Assembly (NCBI GenBank): GCA_001801495.1 | Contig: MGXW01000011.1 | Coordinates: forward strand, 1 to 32,534 | Direction: 5' to 3' | Source of the DNA: Gammaproteobacteria bacterium RIFCSPHIGHO2_12_FULL_37_34 | GTDB taxonomy: Bacteria; Pseudomonadota; Gammaproteobacteria; DSM-16500 | DNA length: 32,534 nucleotides | Made by a program: the position numbers and the translations under genes | The notes under the pieces: model-generated | What the model was told of the DNA's origin: nothing | What the model saw: the letters and a program-made list of their open reading frames with translations, nothing else | The model's database searches: none | Part shown: one piece after another, positions 15,130 to 23,067 of the stretch | Layout: the number at the start of each line of letters is the position of its first letter | Position numbering within the stretch: the first letter of the stretch is position 1

Positions 15130-16530
15130 ATGCCATTTGTTCCGCATACTAAACAAGATATTGAAGAAATGCTTAACATGATAGGCGCGCCAACAATCGA
15201 ATCATTATTTGATGAAATACCAGATTCGCTTCGGCATGCTACATTAGAAGGTATTCCAGAGGGCATGTCTGAAATGGAGTTAAACCGCTTTGCACAGATG
15301 CGCGCCAAACAGGATGGTGAAATGTTATGTTTTATTGGTGCAGGCGCTTATGAGCACTATATTCCAGCTGCTGTTTGGGATGTGGCAACGCGAGGAGAAT
15401 TTTATACAGCTTATACACCTTATCAAGCAGAAGCGAGCCAAGGTAGTTTACAGCTCATCTATGAATATCAAACCATGATGGCTAATCTAATGGCGTTAGA
15501 AGTATCAAACGCATCTTTGTATGATGGCGCATCGGCACTTGCTGAAGCAATTTTGATGGCAGCAAGGTTATCTAATAAAAAAGAAAAAATGAATATTTTA
15601 ATGCCACGTTCAGTGCATCCACATTATCGAGATACAGTACATACCATTGTTACCCAGCAAGATATTCAATTGCTTGATGTTCCTTATCAACGTCATACGG
15701 GTCAAGTTGATGTCGATGCATTAAAAAAAATAATAACGTCAAACACAGTTGCTTTAGTCATACCTCAACCTAATTTTTTTGGTGTATTAGAAGAGGTCGA
15801 TGTGTTGGCGGATTTAGCAGCAGAAAATAAATTAATTTCAATTGCTGTTGTTAATCCATTGGCAATGGCCTTATTAAAGCCGCCTGGCAAATGGGGCAAA
15901 AATGGTATAGATATTGCTTGTGGAGAGGGGCAGCCGCTTGGTATTCCATTAGCATCAGGTGGGCCTTATTATGGTTTTTTATGCAGTAAAAAATCGCATA
16001 TACGACAAATGCCTGGCCGTATTGTTGGACGTACTGTTGATCTTGATGGTAAACAAGGGTTTGTATTGACATTACAAGCGCGCGAACAACATATACGGCG
16101 TGGTAAAGCCACTTCAAATATTTGCACTAACCAAGGCTTGATGGTTACTGCATCCACTATTTTTATGAGTTTAATGGGGCCTTATGGTCTTTTGCATCTT
16201 GCTGCGCTTTGTCATGAACGTACCCGGGCATTAAAAAAAGTGCTTACTGCTATTGCCAATGTGGAGCTTGCTTTTACTAGCCCTTTTTTTCATGAGATTG
16301 CTTTACGTGTCAATGTATCACCGGAATATATCTTGCAGCAATTAGCAAAAGAAGGCATACAAGGCGGTTATGCGCTTCAACAGACTTACCCAGAATTGGA
16401 TAATGTATTATTGCTTTGTGCAACAGAAACGAAAACACTTGAAGATATTAACTTGCTTGCGCATTTTTTCACAAAAATAGTGCAGCTTTCATCACACACG
16501 GTAGTAGAAGGAAAACAAGGGTATGTCTAA
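15130..16530 (+). CDS. gcvPA: Glycine dehydrogenase (decarboxylating) subunit 1
   Basis: The N-terminal-half subunit of a two-subunit P protein, which decarboxylates glycine with pyridoxal phosphate. Residues FIGAGAYEHYIPAAV, TAYTPYQAEASQGSLQ and YDGASALAEA are characteristic of this subunit, and GIPLASGGPYYGF and RQMPGRIVGRTVD follow later. The length of 466 fits the split-type enzyme; E. coli instead has one fused protein of about 950 residues. It overlaps gcvPB by eight bases. Confidence 0.95.
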   Translation: MPFVPHTKQDIEEMLNMIGAPTIESLFDEIPDSLRHATLEGIPEGMSEMELNRFAQMRAKQDGEMLCFIGAGAYEHYIPAAVWDVATRGEFYTAYTPYQAEASQGSLQLIYEYQTMMANLMALEVSNASLYDGASALAEAILMAARLSNKKEKMNILMPRSVHPHYRDTVHTIVTQQDIQLLDVPYQRHTGQVDVDALKKIITSNTVALVIPQPNFFGVLEEVDVLADLAAENKLISIAVVNPLAMALLKPPGKWGKNGIDIACGEGQPLGIPLASGGPYYGFLCSKKSHIRQMPGRIVGRTVDLDGKQGFVLTLQAREQHIRRGKATSNICTNQGLMVTASTIFMSLMGPYGLLHLAALCHERTRALKKVLTAIANVELAFTSPFFHEIALRVNVSPEYILQQLAKEGIQGGYALQQTYPELDNVLLLCATETKTLEDINLLAHFFTKIVQLSSHTVVEGKQGYV

Positions 16531-18028
16531 GCTCATTTTTGAGGAATCACGTCGTGGTCGTTATGCAAAGGCGCAATGGTCACAAGACATGATTGAAGAA
16601 GATTCCTCTTTCTTTTTTCAACGAGGGAAGAAGAAAAATTTTGATGACATTCCTCCGTCCTTATTACGCGATGATCTACCTTATCTTCCGGAAGTTTCTG
16701 AATTACAAGTGGTACGTCATTTTACTAATCTTTCTAAAAAGAATTTTTCTATTGATACCCATTTTTATCCCTTAGGTTCATGCACAATGAAATATAATCC
16801 GCGAGGTGTGCATAAACTTGCATCCATTGCTGGGTTTTTACATCATCATCCGCTTGCACTTGAAGAAAATAGTCAGGGTTATCTTGCGTGTGTGTATGAG
16901 CTACAGGAAATGTTAACTATTGTAACAGGTATGAAGGGCGCAGCATTATCTCCTATGGCTGGTGCACAAGGCGAATTTGCTGGCGTTGCAATGATTAAAG
17001 CTTATCATTGTGCACGCAATGATCTAGCTCGTGATGAAATTTTAGTTCCTGATGCAGCGCATGGGACCAATCCTGCTTCTGCTGTTCAATGCGGATTTAA
17101 AGTGCATGAAATACCAACTGGAGCGGATGGCAACGTAGATCTTGAAATTTTAAAAAAAGTAGTTGGACCAAAAACTGCAGGAATGATGCTAACCAATCCA
17201 TCGACTTTGGGCGTATTTGAGCAAAAAATTCAAGAAATCGCGAACTTGATTCATCAAGCAGGGGGATTGCTTTATTACGATGGTGCTAACTTCAATGCTA
17301 TTTTAGGAAAAGTGCTTCCTTACGATATGGGTTTTGATGTGGTGCATTTGAATCTTCACAAAACCTTCGCTACACCACATGGAGGTGGGGGACCAGGTAG
17401 TGGTCCGGTTGTAGCAAATGAAAGATTATTACCATATCTCCCGATTCCGCGTGTGATCAAAGAAAATAATTGCTATCGATGGTTAACGGAAAAAGATTGC
17501 CCTGAAACAATTGGTCGATTATCCGCTTTTGCTGGTAACGCTGGTATTTTGTTGCGTGCTTATTTTTATGCGCGATTATTAGGTAAAAAAGGTATGGAAC
17601 GCGTCGCTTTATTTTCCACATTAAATGCTAATTATTTATTGGCGCGTTTAAAGGCAGCAGGATTTACTTTGGCATATCCTGCTCGTCGTGCTAGTCACGA
17701 ATTTATTATTACGCTTAAAAATGAGGCGAAAACATTGCATATTAGTGCGCAAGATGTAGCCAAACGGTTATTGGATTATGGTTTTCATGCGCCAACCATG
17801 TATTTTCCCTTGTTAGTTCCGGAATGTTTATTGATTGAGCCAACGGAGACTGAAAGCAAAGACATGTTGGATGCTTTTGCGGATGCTTTGATTAAAATTA
17901 TTGAAGAAGCAAAAGTTGATCCCGCACTTTTAAAAAATGCTCCGCATACTTTGCCTGTGCGTCGATTGGATGAAGTCAAAGCAGCACGTGAGTTGGATTT
18001 GGTGTATCAACAAAAAGAACAAAAATAA
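16523..18028 (+). CDS. gcvPB: Glycine dehydrogenase (decarboxylating) subunit 2
   Basis: The C-terminal-half subunit of the split P protein, carrying pyridoxal phosphate on Lys280 in VVHLNLHKTFATPHGGGGPG. Other family marks are FYPLGSCTMKYNPR, LSPMAGAQGEFAG and AAHGTNPASA. The length of 501 is normal. The start ATG at 16523 overlaps the gcvPA stop, with an AAGG site within gcvPA. It is the last gene of the operon and ends about 30 bases before the tRNA-Glu gene; no terminator is obvious between them. Confidence 0.95.
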   Translation: MSKLIFEESRRGRYAKAQWSQDMIEEDSSFFFQRGKKKNFDDIPPSLLRDDLPYLPEVSELQVVRHFTNLSKKNFSIDTHFYPLGSCTMKYNPRGVHKLASIAGFLHHHPLALEENSQGYLACVYELQEMLTIVTGMKGAALSPMAGAQGEFAGVAMIKAYHCARNDLARDEILVPDAAHGTNPASAVQCGFKVHEIPTGADGNVDLEILKKVVGPKTAGMMLTNPSTLGVFEQKIQEIANLIHQAGGLLYYDGANFNAILGKVLPYDMGFDVVHLNLHKTFATPHGGGGPGSGPVVANERLLPYLPIPRVIKENNCYRWLTEKDCPETIGRLSAFAGNAGILLRAYFYARLLGKKGMERVALFSTLNANYLLARLKAAGFTLAYPARRASHEFIITLKNEAKTLHISAQDVAKRLLDYGFHAPTMYFPLLVPECLLIEPTETESKDMLDAFADALIKIIEEAKVDPALLKNAPHTLPVRRLDEVKAARELDLVYQQKEQK

Positions 18029-18039
18029 GTAAAATATTA

Positions 18040-18045
18040 TATAAT
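18040..18045 (+). promoter_or_regulatory. -10 element for tRNA-Glu
   Basis: A perfect TATAAT lies 12 bases before the 5' end of the tRNA. No recognisable -35 hexamer is seen 16-18 bases upstream, at the end of gcvPB. Initiation near 18052 would give a short leader. Confidence 0.45.
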
Positions 18046-18057
18046 CCTCTTTTTATT

Positions 18058-18130
18058 GCTCCCTTCGTCTAGTGGCCTAGGACATCGCCCTCTCACGGCG
18101 GTAACGCGGATTCGAATTCCGCAGGGAGCG
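18058..18130 (+). tRNA. tRNA-Glu, anticodon CUC, no encoded CCA
   Basis: A full cloverleaf of 73 bases. The acceptor stem pairs GCTCCCT with AGGGAGC, discriminator base G. The anticodon arm is TCGCC-CTCTCAC-GGCGG (first pair U-G), which puts CTC at positions 34-36. The T arm is GCGGA-TTCGAAT-TCCGC. The body is close to E. coli tRNA-Glu, except that the anticodon is CTC, not TTC. The bases after the discriminator are GGC, so CCA must be added enzymatically. Confidence 0.95.
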
Positions 18131-18193
18131 GGCATATTAATCAATATGTTTCATGATATTGCATTTTTAATTTCTAAAGCTTGACGAATCGAA

Positions 18194-19006
18194 CTATCTA
18201 AAACGAAACTCACGTTCGTTAATTAAGAGATCTTTTTGAATAGCAACAACCTCTGCATTCAACTCATGTTTATGATCATGTGCAAAAGTGTAATGAAGAC
18301 CAGTGAAATTTAATTTATTTGTTTCGCATACATTTTTTAAATTTTGTAAATATTTTATATTATCATCTGTTGCAATAATGTTTGTTATATCTATTCTTAA
18401 AGTAGACAGATGTTTAACTACAGACGCAAGGATTAATCCTTTTTGATAATTGGCAGTAAATATTGTTGTAGCGCCAAAAGTATCACCAAAAATTTTTGGT
18501 TTACCTATGATTTCATAAGGTCTTAAATTTGCATTTTCTAATGGAGCTGCATTTTCAGGAATATCAAATTCTTGAGTAGCTATCTTAGAGAAATTAACAC
18601 CCAATTTCTGTATGCTTTTGCAGGCATCTTCCTCAACAGAAGTTAATGCATCTGCTTTAGCTTTACCTGTTCGACGTGAAGTAAACCCTAAGACAATGAA
18701 ACCTTGTTCAGCTAGGTTTTTTATATAACTAGCCATTTCTTCTTCGATTAATTGATACGGTGACTGTGCATAGGCAATTTCAACTAAAGAAGGGTCTTTT
18801 TTAGCTAATGAATCTATAAATTCCTTTCGTTCCCCAGGATATAAATCACTCATGATGCCTGGACGATCGAAAAGTGTTAAATCCAAATCAATTAAAATGA
18901 GAGTTTTTGAAGGATCAAGTTTATCTTTAGAAATTTTAGTGGATATTACTTCCGCCATTTTTGATACATTTTCAGCTTTTACAATAGAGGATTCATTTCG
19001 AAACAT
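18194..19006 (-). CDS. DUF2608 family HAD-like protein
   Basis: 270 residues. LILIDLDLTLFDRPG contains a HAD-type motif I, DxDxT (Asp40, Asp42, Thr44), and VLGFTSRRTGKA (near residue 109) fits motif II. NIIATDDNIKYLQNL near residue 220 supplies an acidic motif IV, DD. This matches DUF2608, a family I associate with Legionella, Coxiella and Chlamydia-like bacteria and whose substrate is unknown. No signal peptide is visible. A good promoter (19071-19099) and a TAGGAG site lie upstream. It stands alone, between tRNA-Glu and the divergent ahpCD genes. Confidence 0.75.
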   Translation of the reverse strand: MFRNESSIVKAENVSKMAEVISTKISKDKLDPSKTLILIDLDLTLFDRPGIMSDLYPGERKEFIDSLAKKDPSLVEIAYAQSPYQLIEEEMASYIKNLAEQGFIVLGFTSRRTGKAKADALTSVEEDACKSIQKLGVNFSKIATQEFDIPENAAPLENANLRPYEIIGKPKIFGDTFGATTIFTANYQKGLILASVVKHLSTLRIDITNIIATDDNIKYLQNLKNVCETNKLNFTGLHYTFAHDHKHELNAEVVAIQKDLLINEREFRFR

Positions 19007-19070
19007 GTTCGCTCCTACGGATAGTCTATTTTATAACCAATGAAAATAATTTTCTTAATATTGGAGCCGC

Positions 19071-19099
19071 CATTTAAGGGCAAAGTGATATTTTTGTCA
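19071..19099 (-). promoter_or_regulatory. Sigma70-type promoter of the DUF2608 gene
   Basis: On the minus strand a perfect TTGACA (19099-19094) is followed after 17 bases by TTAAAT (19076-19071). Transcription would start near 19064, leaving a leader of about 58 bases with the TAGGAG site before the ATG at 19006. Confidence 0.55.
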
Positions 19100-19227
19100 A
19101 TAGCTAAGTTGCATTGATTGTTTGAATACTCAAAGATGCGGGTATCGTTTATAGCGACAGATTTTCGCATTAACGATCAATAAATTTTATTTATCGATAT
19201 TATAATAACAATCTATTGTTTTTATAA

Positions 19228-19251
19228 ATAGATTTCAGCTATTTTTATACT
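19228..19251 (+). promoter_or_regulatory. OxyR-like half-operator and -10 element of ahpCD
   Basis: ATAG-N7-CTAT (19228-19242) matches one half of the OxyR recognition pattern known from E. coli, with extra dyad symmetry outside it. It lies just upstream of TATACT (19246-19251), at the place of a missing -35 hexamer, as expected for an OxyR-activated promoter. The second half-site is not evident at the canonical spacing. An ATCTATT/AATAGAT dyad overlaps on the upstream side (19211-19233). Confidence 0.45.
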
Positions 19252-19279
19252 TCAATCATTTAAATATAGGGGAGTCATT

Positions 19280-19819
19280 ATGTTGGCTATCGGGCAGCTT
19301 TTTCCAGCCTTTCATGTAAAAGGCGTTATTTCAGAAAATAGTGAAGATGCTTTTATTGATGTTACCCATACAACACATCAAGGTAAATGGCAGGTTTTTT
19401 TCTTTTGGCCAAAAGATTTTACTTTTGTATGCCCAACGGAAATTGCTGAGTTTGGTCGTCTCAATCAAGAATTTGTCGATCGAGATACTAAAGTGCTTGG
19501 TGTGAGTACAGATTCTGAGTTTGTACATTTAGCCTGGAAGCAGCAGAAAGATGAATTACGTCATTTACCTTTTCCTATGTTATCCGATATCAAGCGTGAA
19601 TTAACGGAAGGGTTGGGTATTTTGGATGAAAATGAAGGTGTTGCTCAACGTGCAACATTTATTGTTGATCCAGCAGGCATGATTCGTTTTGTAATGGTGA
19701 CTGATCTAAATGTGGGCCGCAATCCTAAAGAAGTATTACGGGTACTCGATGCACTTCAAACCGATGAGTTATGCCCTTGTAATTGGCAGAAAGGTGAAAA
19801 AACATTAGAAGGCGCTTAA
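19280..19819 (+). CDS. ahpC: Alkyl hydroperoxide reductase AhpC (peroxiredoxin, AhpD-dependent type)
   Basis: A cytoplasmic two-cysteine peroxiredoxin reducing hydrogen peroxide, organic peroxides and peroxynitrite. The peroxidatic Cys51 is in FFFWPKDFTFVCPTEIAEF. Near the C-terminus LCPCNW holds Cys165 and Cys167, the paired resolving cysteines of the mycobacterial type that is recharged by AhpD rather than AhpF. This agrees with the ahpD gene starting 15 bases downstream. GGGGAG is placed well for the ATG at 19280. Confidence 0.95.
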   Translation: MLAIGQLFPAFHVKGVISENSEDAFIDVTHTTHQGKWQVFFFWPKDFTFVCPTEIAEFGRLNQEFVDRDTKVLGVSTDSEFVHLAWKQQKDELRHLPFPMLSDIKRELTEGLGILDENEGVAQRATFIVDPAGMIRFVMVTDLNVGRNPKEVLRVLDALQTDELCPCNWQKGEKTLEGA

Positions 19820-19834
19820 ATGAAGGAGAAAAAC

Positions 19835-20362
19835 ATGAGTATTGAACAATTAAAAAATAAACTGCCTGACTATGCTAAAGATATCAAGTTAAATCTCGCG
19901 AGTGTCCTTACAGAGGAAGGTTCGGGTGATTTAAGTCAAAAGCAGATTTATAGTATTGCGCTTTCTGTCGCATATGCATCAAAAAACTTTTTATTAATAA
20001 AATCTATTTTTGATGAGGCCAACACAATTTTATCTGACGCTGATATTTGCGCTGCTAAATCGGCTGCTACCATTATGGCAATGAATAATATTTATTACCG
20101 TTTCATTCACTTGATTAGCGATAAATCTTTTTCAGCGCTGCCAGTCAAGTTGCGCATGAATGTTATTGGAAATCCAGGCAGTGATAAAATTGATTTTGAG
20201 CTTAGCTGTCTTGCAGTATCAGCCATCAATGGGTGCGGTATGTGTATTGATGCACATACAAATGCATTAATAAAATCGGGTGTGAGCAAGTTAGGAATTC
20301 AATCTGCTGTACGCATTGCTTCTGTCTTGAATGCTGTTTCTACAGGAATAGAAATTGCGTAA
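19835..20362 (+). CDS. ahpD: Alkyl hydroperoxide reductase AhpD
   Basis: A thioredoxin-like but all-helical reductant of AhpC, linked to lipoamide in Mycobacterium. The active site is INGCGMCIDAHTNAL, with Cys134, Cys137 and His141; Glu122 in FELSCLAVSA matches the proton-relay glutamate. The frame is open from an ATG at 19820, but AAGGAG precedes the ATG at 19835 at normal distance, and that start gives the usual 175 residues. It is co-transcribed with ahpC. Lipoylated partners such as those of the nearby gcv operon are a family link only. Confidence 0.94.
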   Translation: MSIEQLKNKLPDYAKDIKLNLASVLTEEGSGDLSQKQIYSIALSVAYASKNFLLIKSIFDEANTILSDADICAAKSAATIMAMNNIYYRFIHLISDKSFSALPVKLRMNVIGNPGSDKIDFELSCLAVSAINGCGMCIDAHTNALIKSGVSKLGIQSAVRIASVLNAVSTGIEIA

Positions 20363-20391
20363 TTGTTCTCATTAGTTTCAATTCTCTCGGA

Positions 20392-21240
20392 TTACAAGTT
20401 TTTCAGGTTTATCCATCTGTTGATTTCTTTAATCGTGTCATCAATTTGATTCGGTAAATTTAAACGTTCTCTAAATACACCTAAACCGCGCAAGTGGTTG
20501 CTCCACAATGCTCGCAAGCTTTGTATACCGGTGGAATCAAAATTAATTGATAACGATATTGGTGTTCCACGACGGTTAAAAGTAGCTTTAATTGAATTAG
20601 TCAGTTTTTCAGTATCTAAAAAATCTGGTTCACGAATCATTACAAGCAAGTCATGATAATCTTTCATTCTGCTATTGATGGCACCCTTGGAAATAATTGT
20701 CTCAAGTTTTTCTGAAAAAATTGCCTCTGGCGGATAGACGTATAAAGAAATTTCACCAGCAAAAATCGGCTTACCTTTATATTCAAATGGATTAAATGTT
20801 GTCTCTACGGGCACAACCATATCACCAATGCCGATATCAACTTGAATTTTGTCACGCATCTTTCCAAACTGCGCATCTAGTGTTATTCGAAAACCGGAGT
20901 ATTCTATGTGTGGTTGATTTAATTCCTCTGCCGAAAACCATGTGAAGGAAAATCCGTCCTCAGAGTCAGTAGCGGCTACTTCTTTGATAACTTTTTCAAT
21001 ATTTTGCATTTCACTTTTAATTTTCGTTATTAGAAAATCGATATCGATGGTTTCTCGATTAATAGCGATGTACTGAGCAAGCAGTAATCCACCTTTAAAA
21101 ATAAATTTATCTTGGTATGGGGAATCGGATAGCCTCGCTAAAAATCGCTCTAAAAGTAGTTGCTTCCAAACTTTATTGAGGGTGGTTTCTTTTTCTGTGG
21201 CAATTGTCTTTAATCGTTCTTTCAGTGCTGCTTCATTCAT
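20392..21240 (-). CDS. AbiEii/AbiGii-family toxin (nucleotidyltransferase)
   Basis: 282 residues of the DUF1814 nucleotidyltransferase-like family. Motif I is FKGGLLLAQY (48-57) followed by RETIDIDFL, with metal-binding Asp66 and Asp68. A later KDYHDLLVMIR matches the family's conserved (R)KDxxDL segment. In other bacteria these proteins are the toxin of type IV toxin-antitoxin or abortive-infection pairs; some modify tRNA acceptor ends. It overlaps its antitoxin gene by four bases (ATGA). Phage defence or stabilisation of this locus is likely but not shown. Confidence 0.88.
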   Translation of the reverse strand: MNEAALKERLKTIATEKETTLNKVWKQLLLERFLARLSDSPYQDKFIFKGGLLLAQYIAINRETIDIDFLITKIKSEMQNIEKVIKEVAATDSEDGFSFTWFSAEELNQPHIEYSGFRITLDAQFGKMRDKIQVDIGIGDMVVPVETTFNPFEYKGKPIFAGEISLYVYPPEAIFSEKLETIISKGAINSRMKDYHDLLVMIREPDFLDTEKLTNSIKATFNRRGTPISLSINFDSTGIQSLRALWSNHLRGLGVFRERLNLPNQIDDTIKEINRWINLKNL

Positions 21241-21839
21241 AGTGTCATCGCTATTAAAAATGGTTCGATTTTTATTCTGAGTTTTTTAGCATATTTTCTG
21301 ATTTTCTCTAAATCTATTTTTTCAGAGCCTTTCTTCGTCAGTGCTATTTTTAAAGCTTTTAAAGCTGTCTCACGCCCTAGATAGCGGAAAGCATCTACAA
21401 TAGTTCGTTCACGATCAAAAATAGGCAAGGTAACATTACCAACTTTAATTGTGGTTTTACCGAGCGTAAGATTTCGCATTCTAACCACTTTCGTGGTTGG
21501 CAAGGCGCGATGAATTGTCTCGTTCCTTATCGCTATCCAATGCTGTAAGGACATTTCTTCAGTGAAGTGATATAAGGACAGTGCCGATGTGAGACAAATG
21601 ACCCCATCTTTTACTCTTTGCATTGCTTCAATGAGGTCTTCCCAGCGGAAATCATCGAGTACAGGGGCGTTTGCGCCACGATAAACTCCATGGCCAATGC
21701 GCGTCAATTCATTTTGCTTCACATAGTAGGCAAGTGTTGATGGGCTAACACCGTAAAGATGCGCCTCCTTGCTTGTAAAGCATGGAGCGAGTAGAAGGGG
21801 CTTCAGTTTATCTAGGGCATTTTTAAGTTTCATATCCAT
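21237..21839 (-). CDS. AbiEi-family antitoxin and autorepressor
   Basis: 200 residues. The N-terminal 65 contain a winged helix-turn-helix (FTSKEAHLYGVSPSTLAYYV, then IGHGVYRG), the DNA-binding part of AbiEi antitoxins. The C-terminal part has IFDRERTIVDAFRYLGRETALKAL, the usual family motif. AbiEi proteins neutralise the toxin and repress their own promoter by binding inverted repeats. A long inverted repeat covers the start codon (21837-21891). ATG at 21839 has no purine-rich ribosome site; ATG at 21833 is the alternative. Confidence 0.88.
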   Translation of the reverse strand: MDMKLKNALDKLKPLLLAPCFTSKEAHLYGVSPSTLAYYVKQNELTRIGHGVYRGANAPVLDDFRWEDLIEAMQRVKDGVICLTSALSLYHFTEEMSLQHWIAIRNETIHRALPTTKVVRMRNLTLGKTTIKVGNVTLPIFDRERTIVDAFRYLGRETALKALKIALTKKGSEKIDLEKIRKYAKKLRIKIEPFLIAMTL

Positions 21840-21891
21840 AACTTAATATTGACACTCAAATATGTCAAGTGAGTGTCAATATTAAGTTATG
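21837..21891. promoter_or_regulatory. Inverted repeat over the abiE promoter and start codon
   Basis: A perfect 22-bp inverted repeat (arms 21837-21858 and 21870-21891, 11-bp spacer) contains the antitoxin start codon in its left arm. On the minus strand TTGACA inside the spacer side is followed after 17 bases by TAAGTT, immediately before the ATG, so repressor binding would cover the whole promoter. This agrees with known autoregulation of AbiE systems by the antitoxin. Confidence 0.7.
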
Positions 21892-22074
21892 AGAAAAGTA
21901 TGTTATGTAGCAAAAAGAATCAAGTAAAAATTATATAATTCATTAGCTTAACTTATATTGAGCGGTCTAATGGTGGGGGATAGGTCATCACCAACTTCTA
22001 CTTTAAGTCTTTGCAATCCGTATTAGATTAACGGCAGATTTTGATGGAGATAAGCTTTTTTATGCGTCCATGCG
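21892..22074. other. Gene-free gap with faint 5S rRNA-like string
   Basis: No frame or terminator is convincing here. A plus-strand TATAAT lies at 21934-21939. 21962-21993 reads loosely like a shortened 3' part of a 5S rRNA (ATAGGTCATCACCA compared with the common GTAGGTCATCGCCA), but no paired 5S body exists. Confidence 0.25.
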
Positions 22075-22956
22075 TCACAATTTCGCCATTATTTTTTGAA
22101 TATGTGCGGCGATTTCTTCTAGAACAATTGTCTTTGCAGTAGATTTTCGCCATACCATGCCAATGGTTCGAGAGGGTTTGGGTTTGCTAAAGGCAAGATA
22201 ACAAATACCATCATTTTTTCTACATGCAAGCGCGGGTAACAATGTTATGCCAACACCTATCGCCACCATGTGCCGCAACGTTTCAAGGCTGGTTGCGCGA
22301 AATTTTTTAGATTCACGCGCATCTACCGCGTGGCATATTTCAAGTGCTTGCTCACGCAAACAATGACCTTCTTCTAGTAAGAGTAAATGAGTATCGCGTA
22401 AATCACTTTGTTTAATGGTTTTACGTTTGGCAAGAGCATGCGCTGGTGTGAGAGCGAGCATAAATTCTTCTGTAAATAAAGGAGAAGTTGTGAATGTAGA
22501 TTCAGTAAGAGGCAAGGCTAATAATGCTGTATCGAGTTTGCCTTGTTCTAGTTTTTCAATAAGATGAGCAGTTTGTTCTTCAACCAAGTAAAATTCGAGT
22601 TTAGGAAAAGCAGCGGATAATTTTGGGATGATATGAGGTAATAAATAAGGCGCGAGAGTTGGAATAATGCCCATTTTTATTTCGCCACTGTAAGGATCTT
22701 TAGCTAATTTAGCGGTTTCTCGTAATTCTTCTGTTTGATTTAAAATTTGTCTTGCTTGTTTTGCTACTATCAAACCAATGGGTGTGAGCATGACAGATTT
22801 ATTGGTACGTTCGAGCAATTGTACACCCAAGTACCTCTCTAGTTTTTTTATTTGCATACTTAAAGCGGGTTGACTAACAAAACAAGCGTTAGCTGCTTTT
22901 CCAAAGTGTCGATAGTTGGCGAGTGCCACTAAATATTGTAGATCGCGTATGTTCAT
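22075..22956 (-). CDS. oxyR: LysR-type peroxide regulator OxyR
   Basis: Senses hydrogen peroxide through a disulfide and activates defence genes. The N-terminal HTH (MNIRDLQYLVALANYRHFGKA... SQPALSMQIKKLE) is typical. The redox cysteines sit in EEGHCLREQALEICH as Cys199 and Cys208, exactly the spacing and numbering of E. coli OxyR, and are followed by FRATSLETLRHMVAIGVGITLLPALA. The length of 293 is usual for the family. AGGATCC precedes the ATG. A GTTATCA-ACA-TGATAAC dyad lies just upstream (22978-22994). The ahpCD genes 1.7 kb away are likely targets; the abiE pair lies between. Confidence 0.95.
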   Translation of the reverse strand: MNIRDLQYLVALANYRHFGKAANACFVSQPALSMQIKKLERYLGVQLLERTNKSVMLTPIGLIVAKQARQILNQTEELRETAKLAKDPYSGEIKMGIIPTLAPYLLPHIIPKLSAAFPKLEFYLVEEQTAHLIEKLEQGKLDTALLALPLTESTFTTSPLFTEEFMLALTPAHALAKRKTIKQSDLRDTHLLLLEEGHCLREQALEICHAVDARESKKFRATSLETLRHMVAIGVGITLLPALACRKNDGICYLAFSKPKPSRTIGMVWRKSTAKTIVLEEIAAHIQKIMAKL

Positions 22957-22977
22957 GGGATCCTATAATAAAAAATA

Positions 22978-22994
22978 GTTATCAACATGATAAC
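22978..22994. promoter_or_regulatory. LysR-type dyad upstream of oxyR
   Basis: GTTATCA-ACA-TGATAAC has perfect 7-bp arms. It contains ATC-N5-GAT symmetry of the kind bound by LysR-type regulators and lies in the divergent gap between oxyR and the ADP-ribosyltransferase gene, so autoregulation is plausible. It does not match the OxyR ATAG-N7-CTAT pattern well. Confidence 0.4.
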
Positions 22995-23067
22995 ATCAAT
23001 ATACTGTAATTATCAATGGTAATCCGCTATTTTCCTTTCACCACACAGGCCAACAAAGGGAAATAGC

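Noticed and set aside
18058..18193. tRNA-Glu as an integration site opening an island
   Set aside because: The accessory genes follow it, but no second copy of the tRNA 3' end and no integrase are visible in the window.
21960..21995. tRNA-like D-arm string GAGCGGTCTAATGG
   Set aside because: No acceptor, anticodon or T arm can be built around it.
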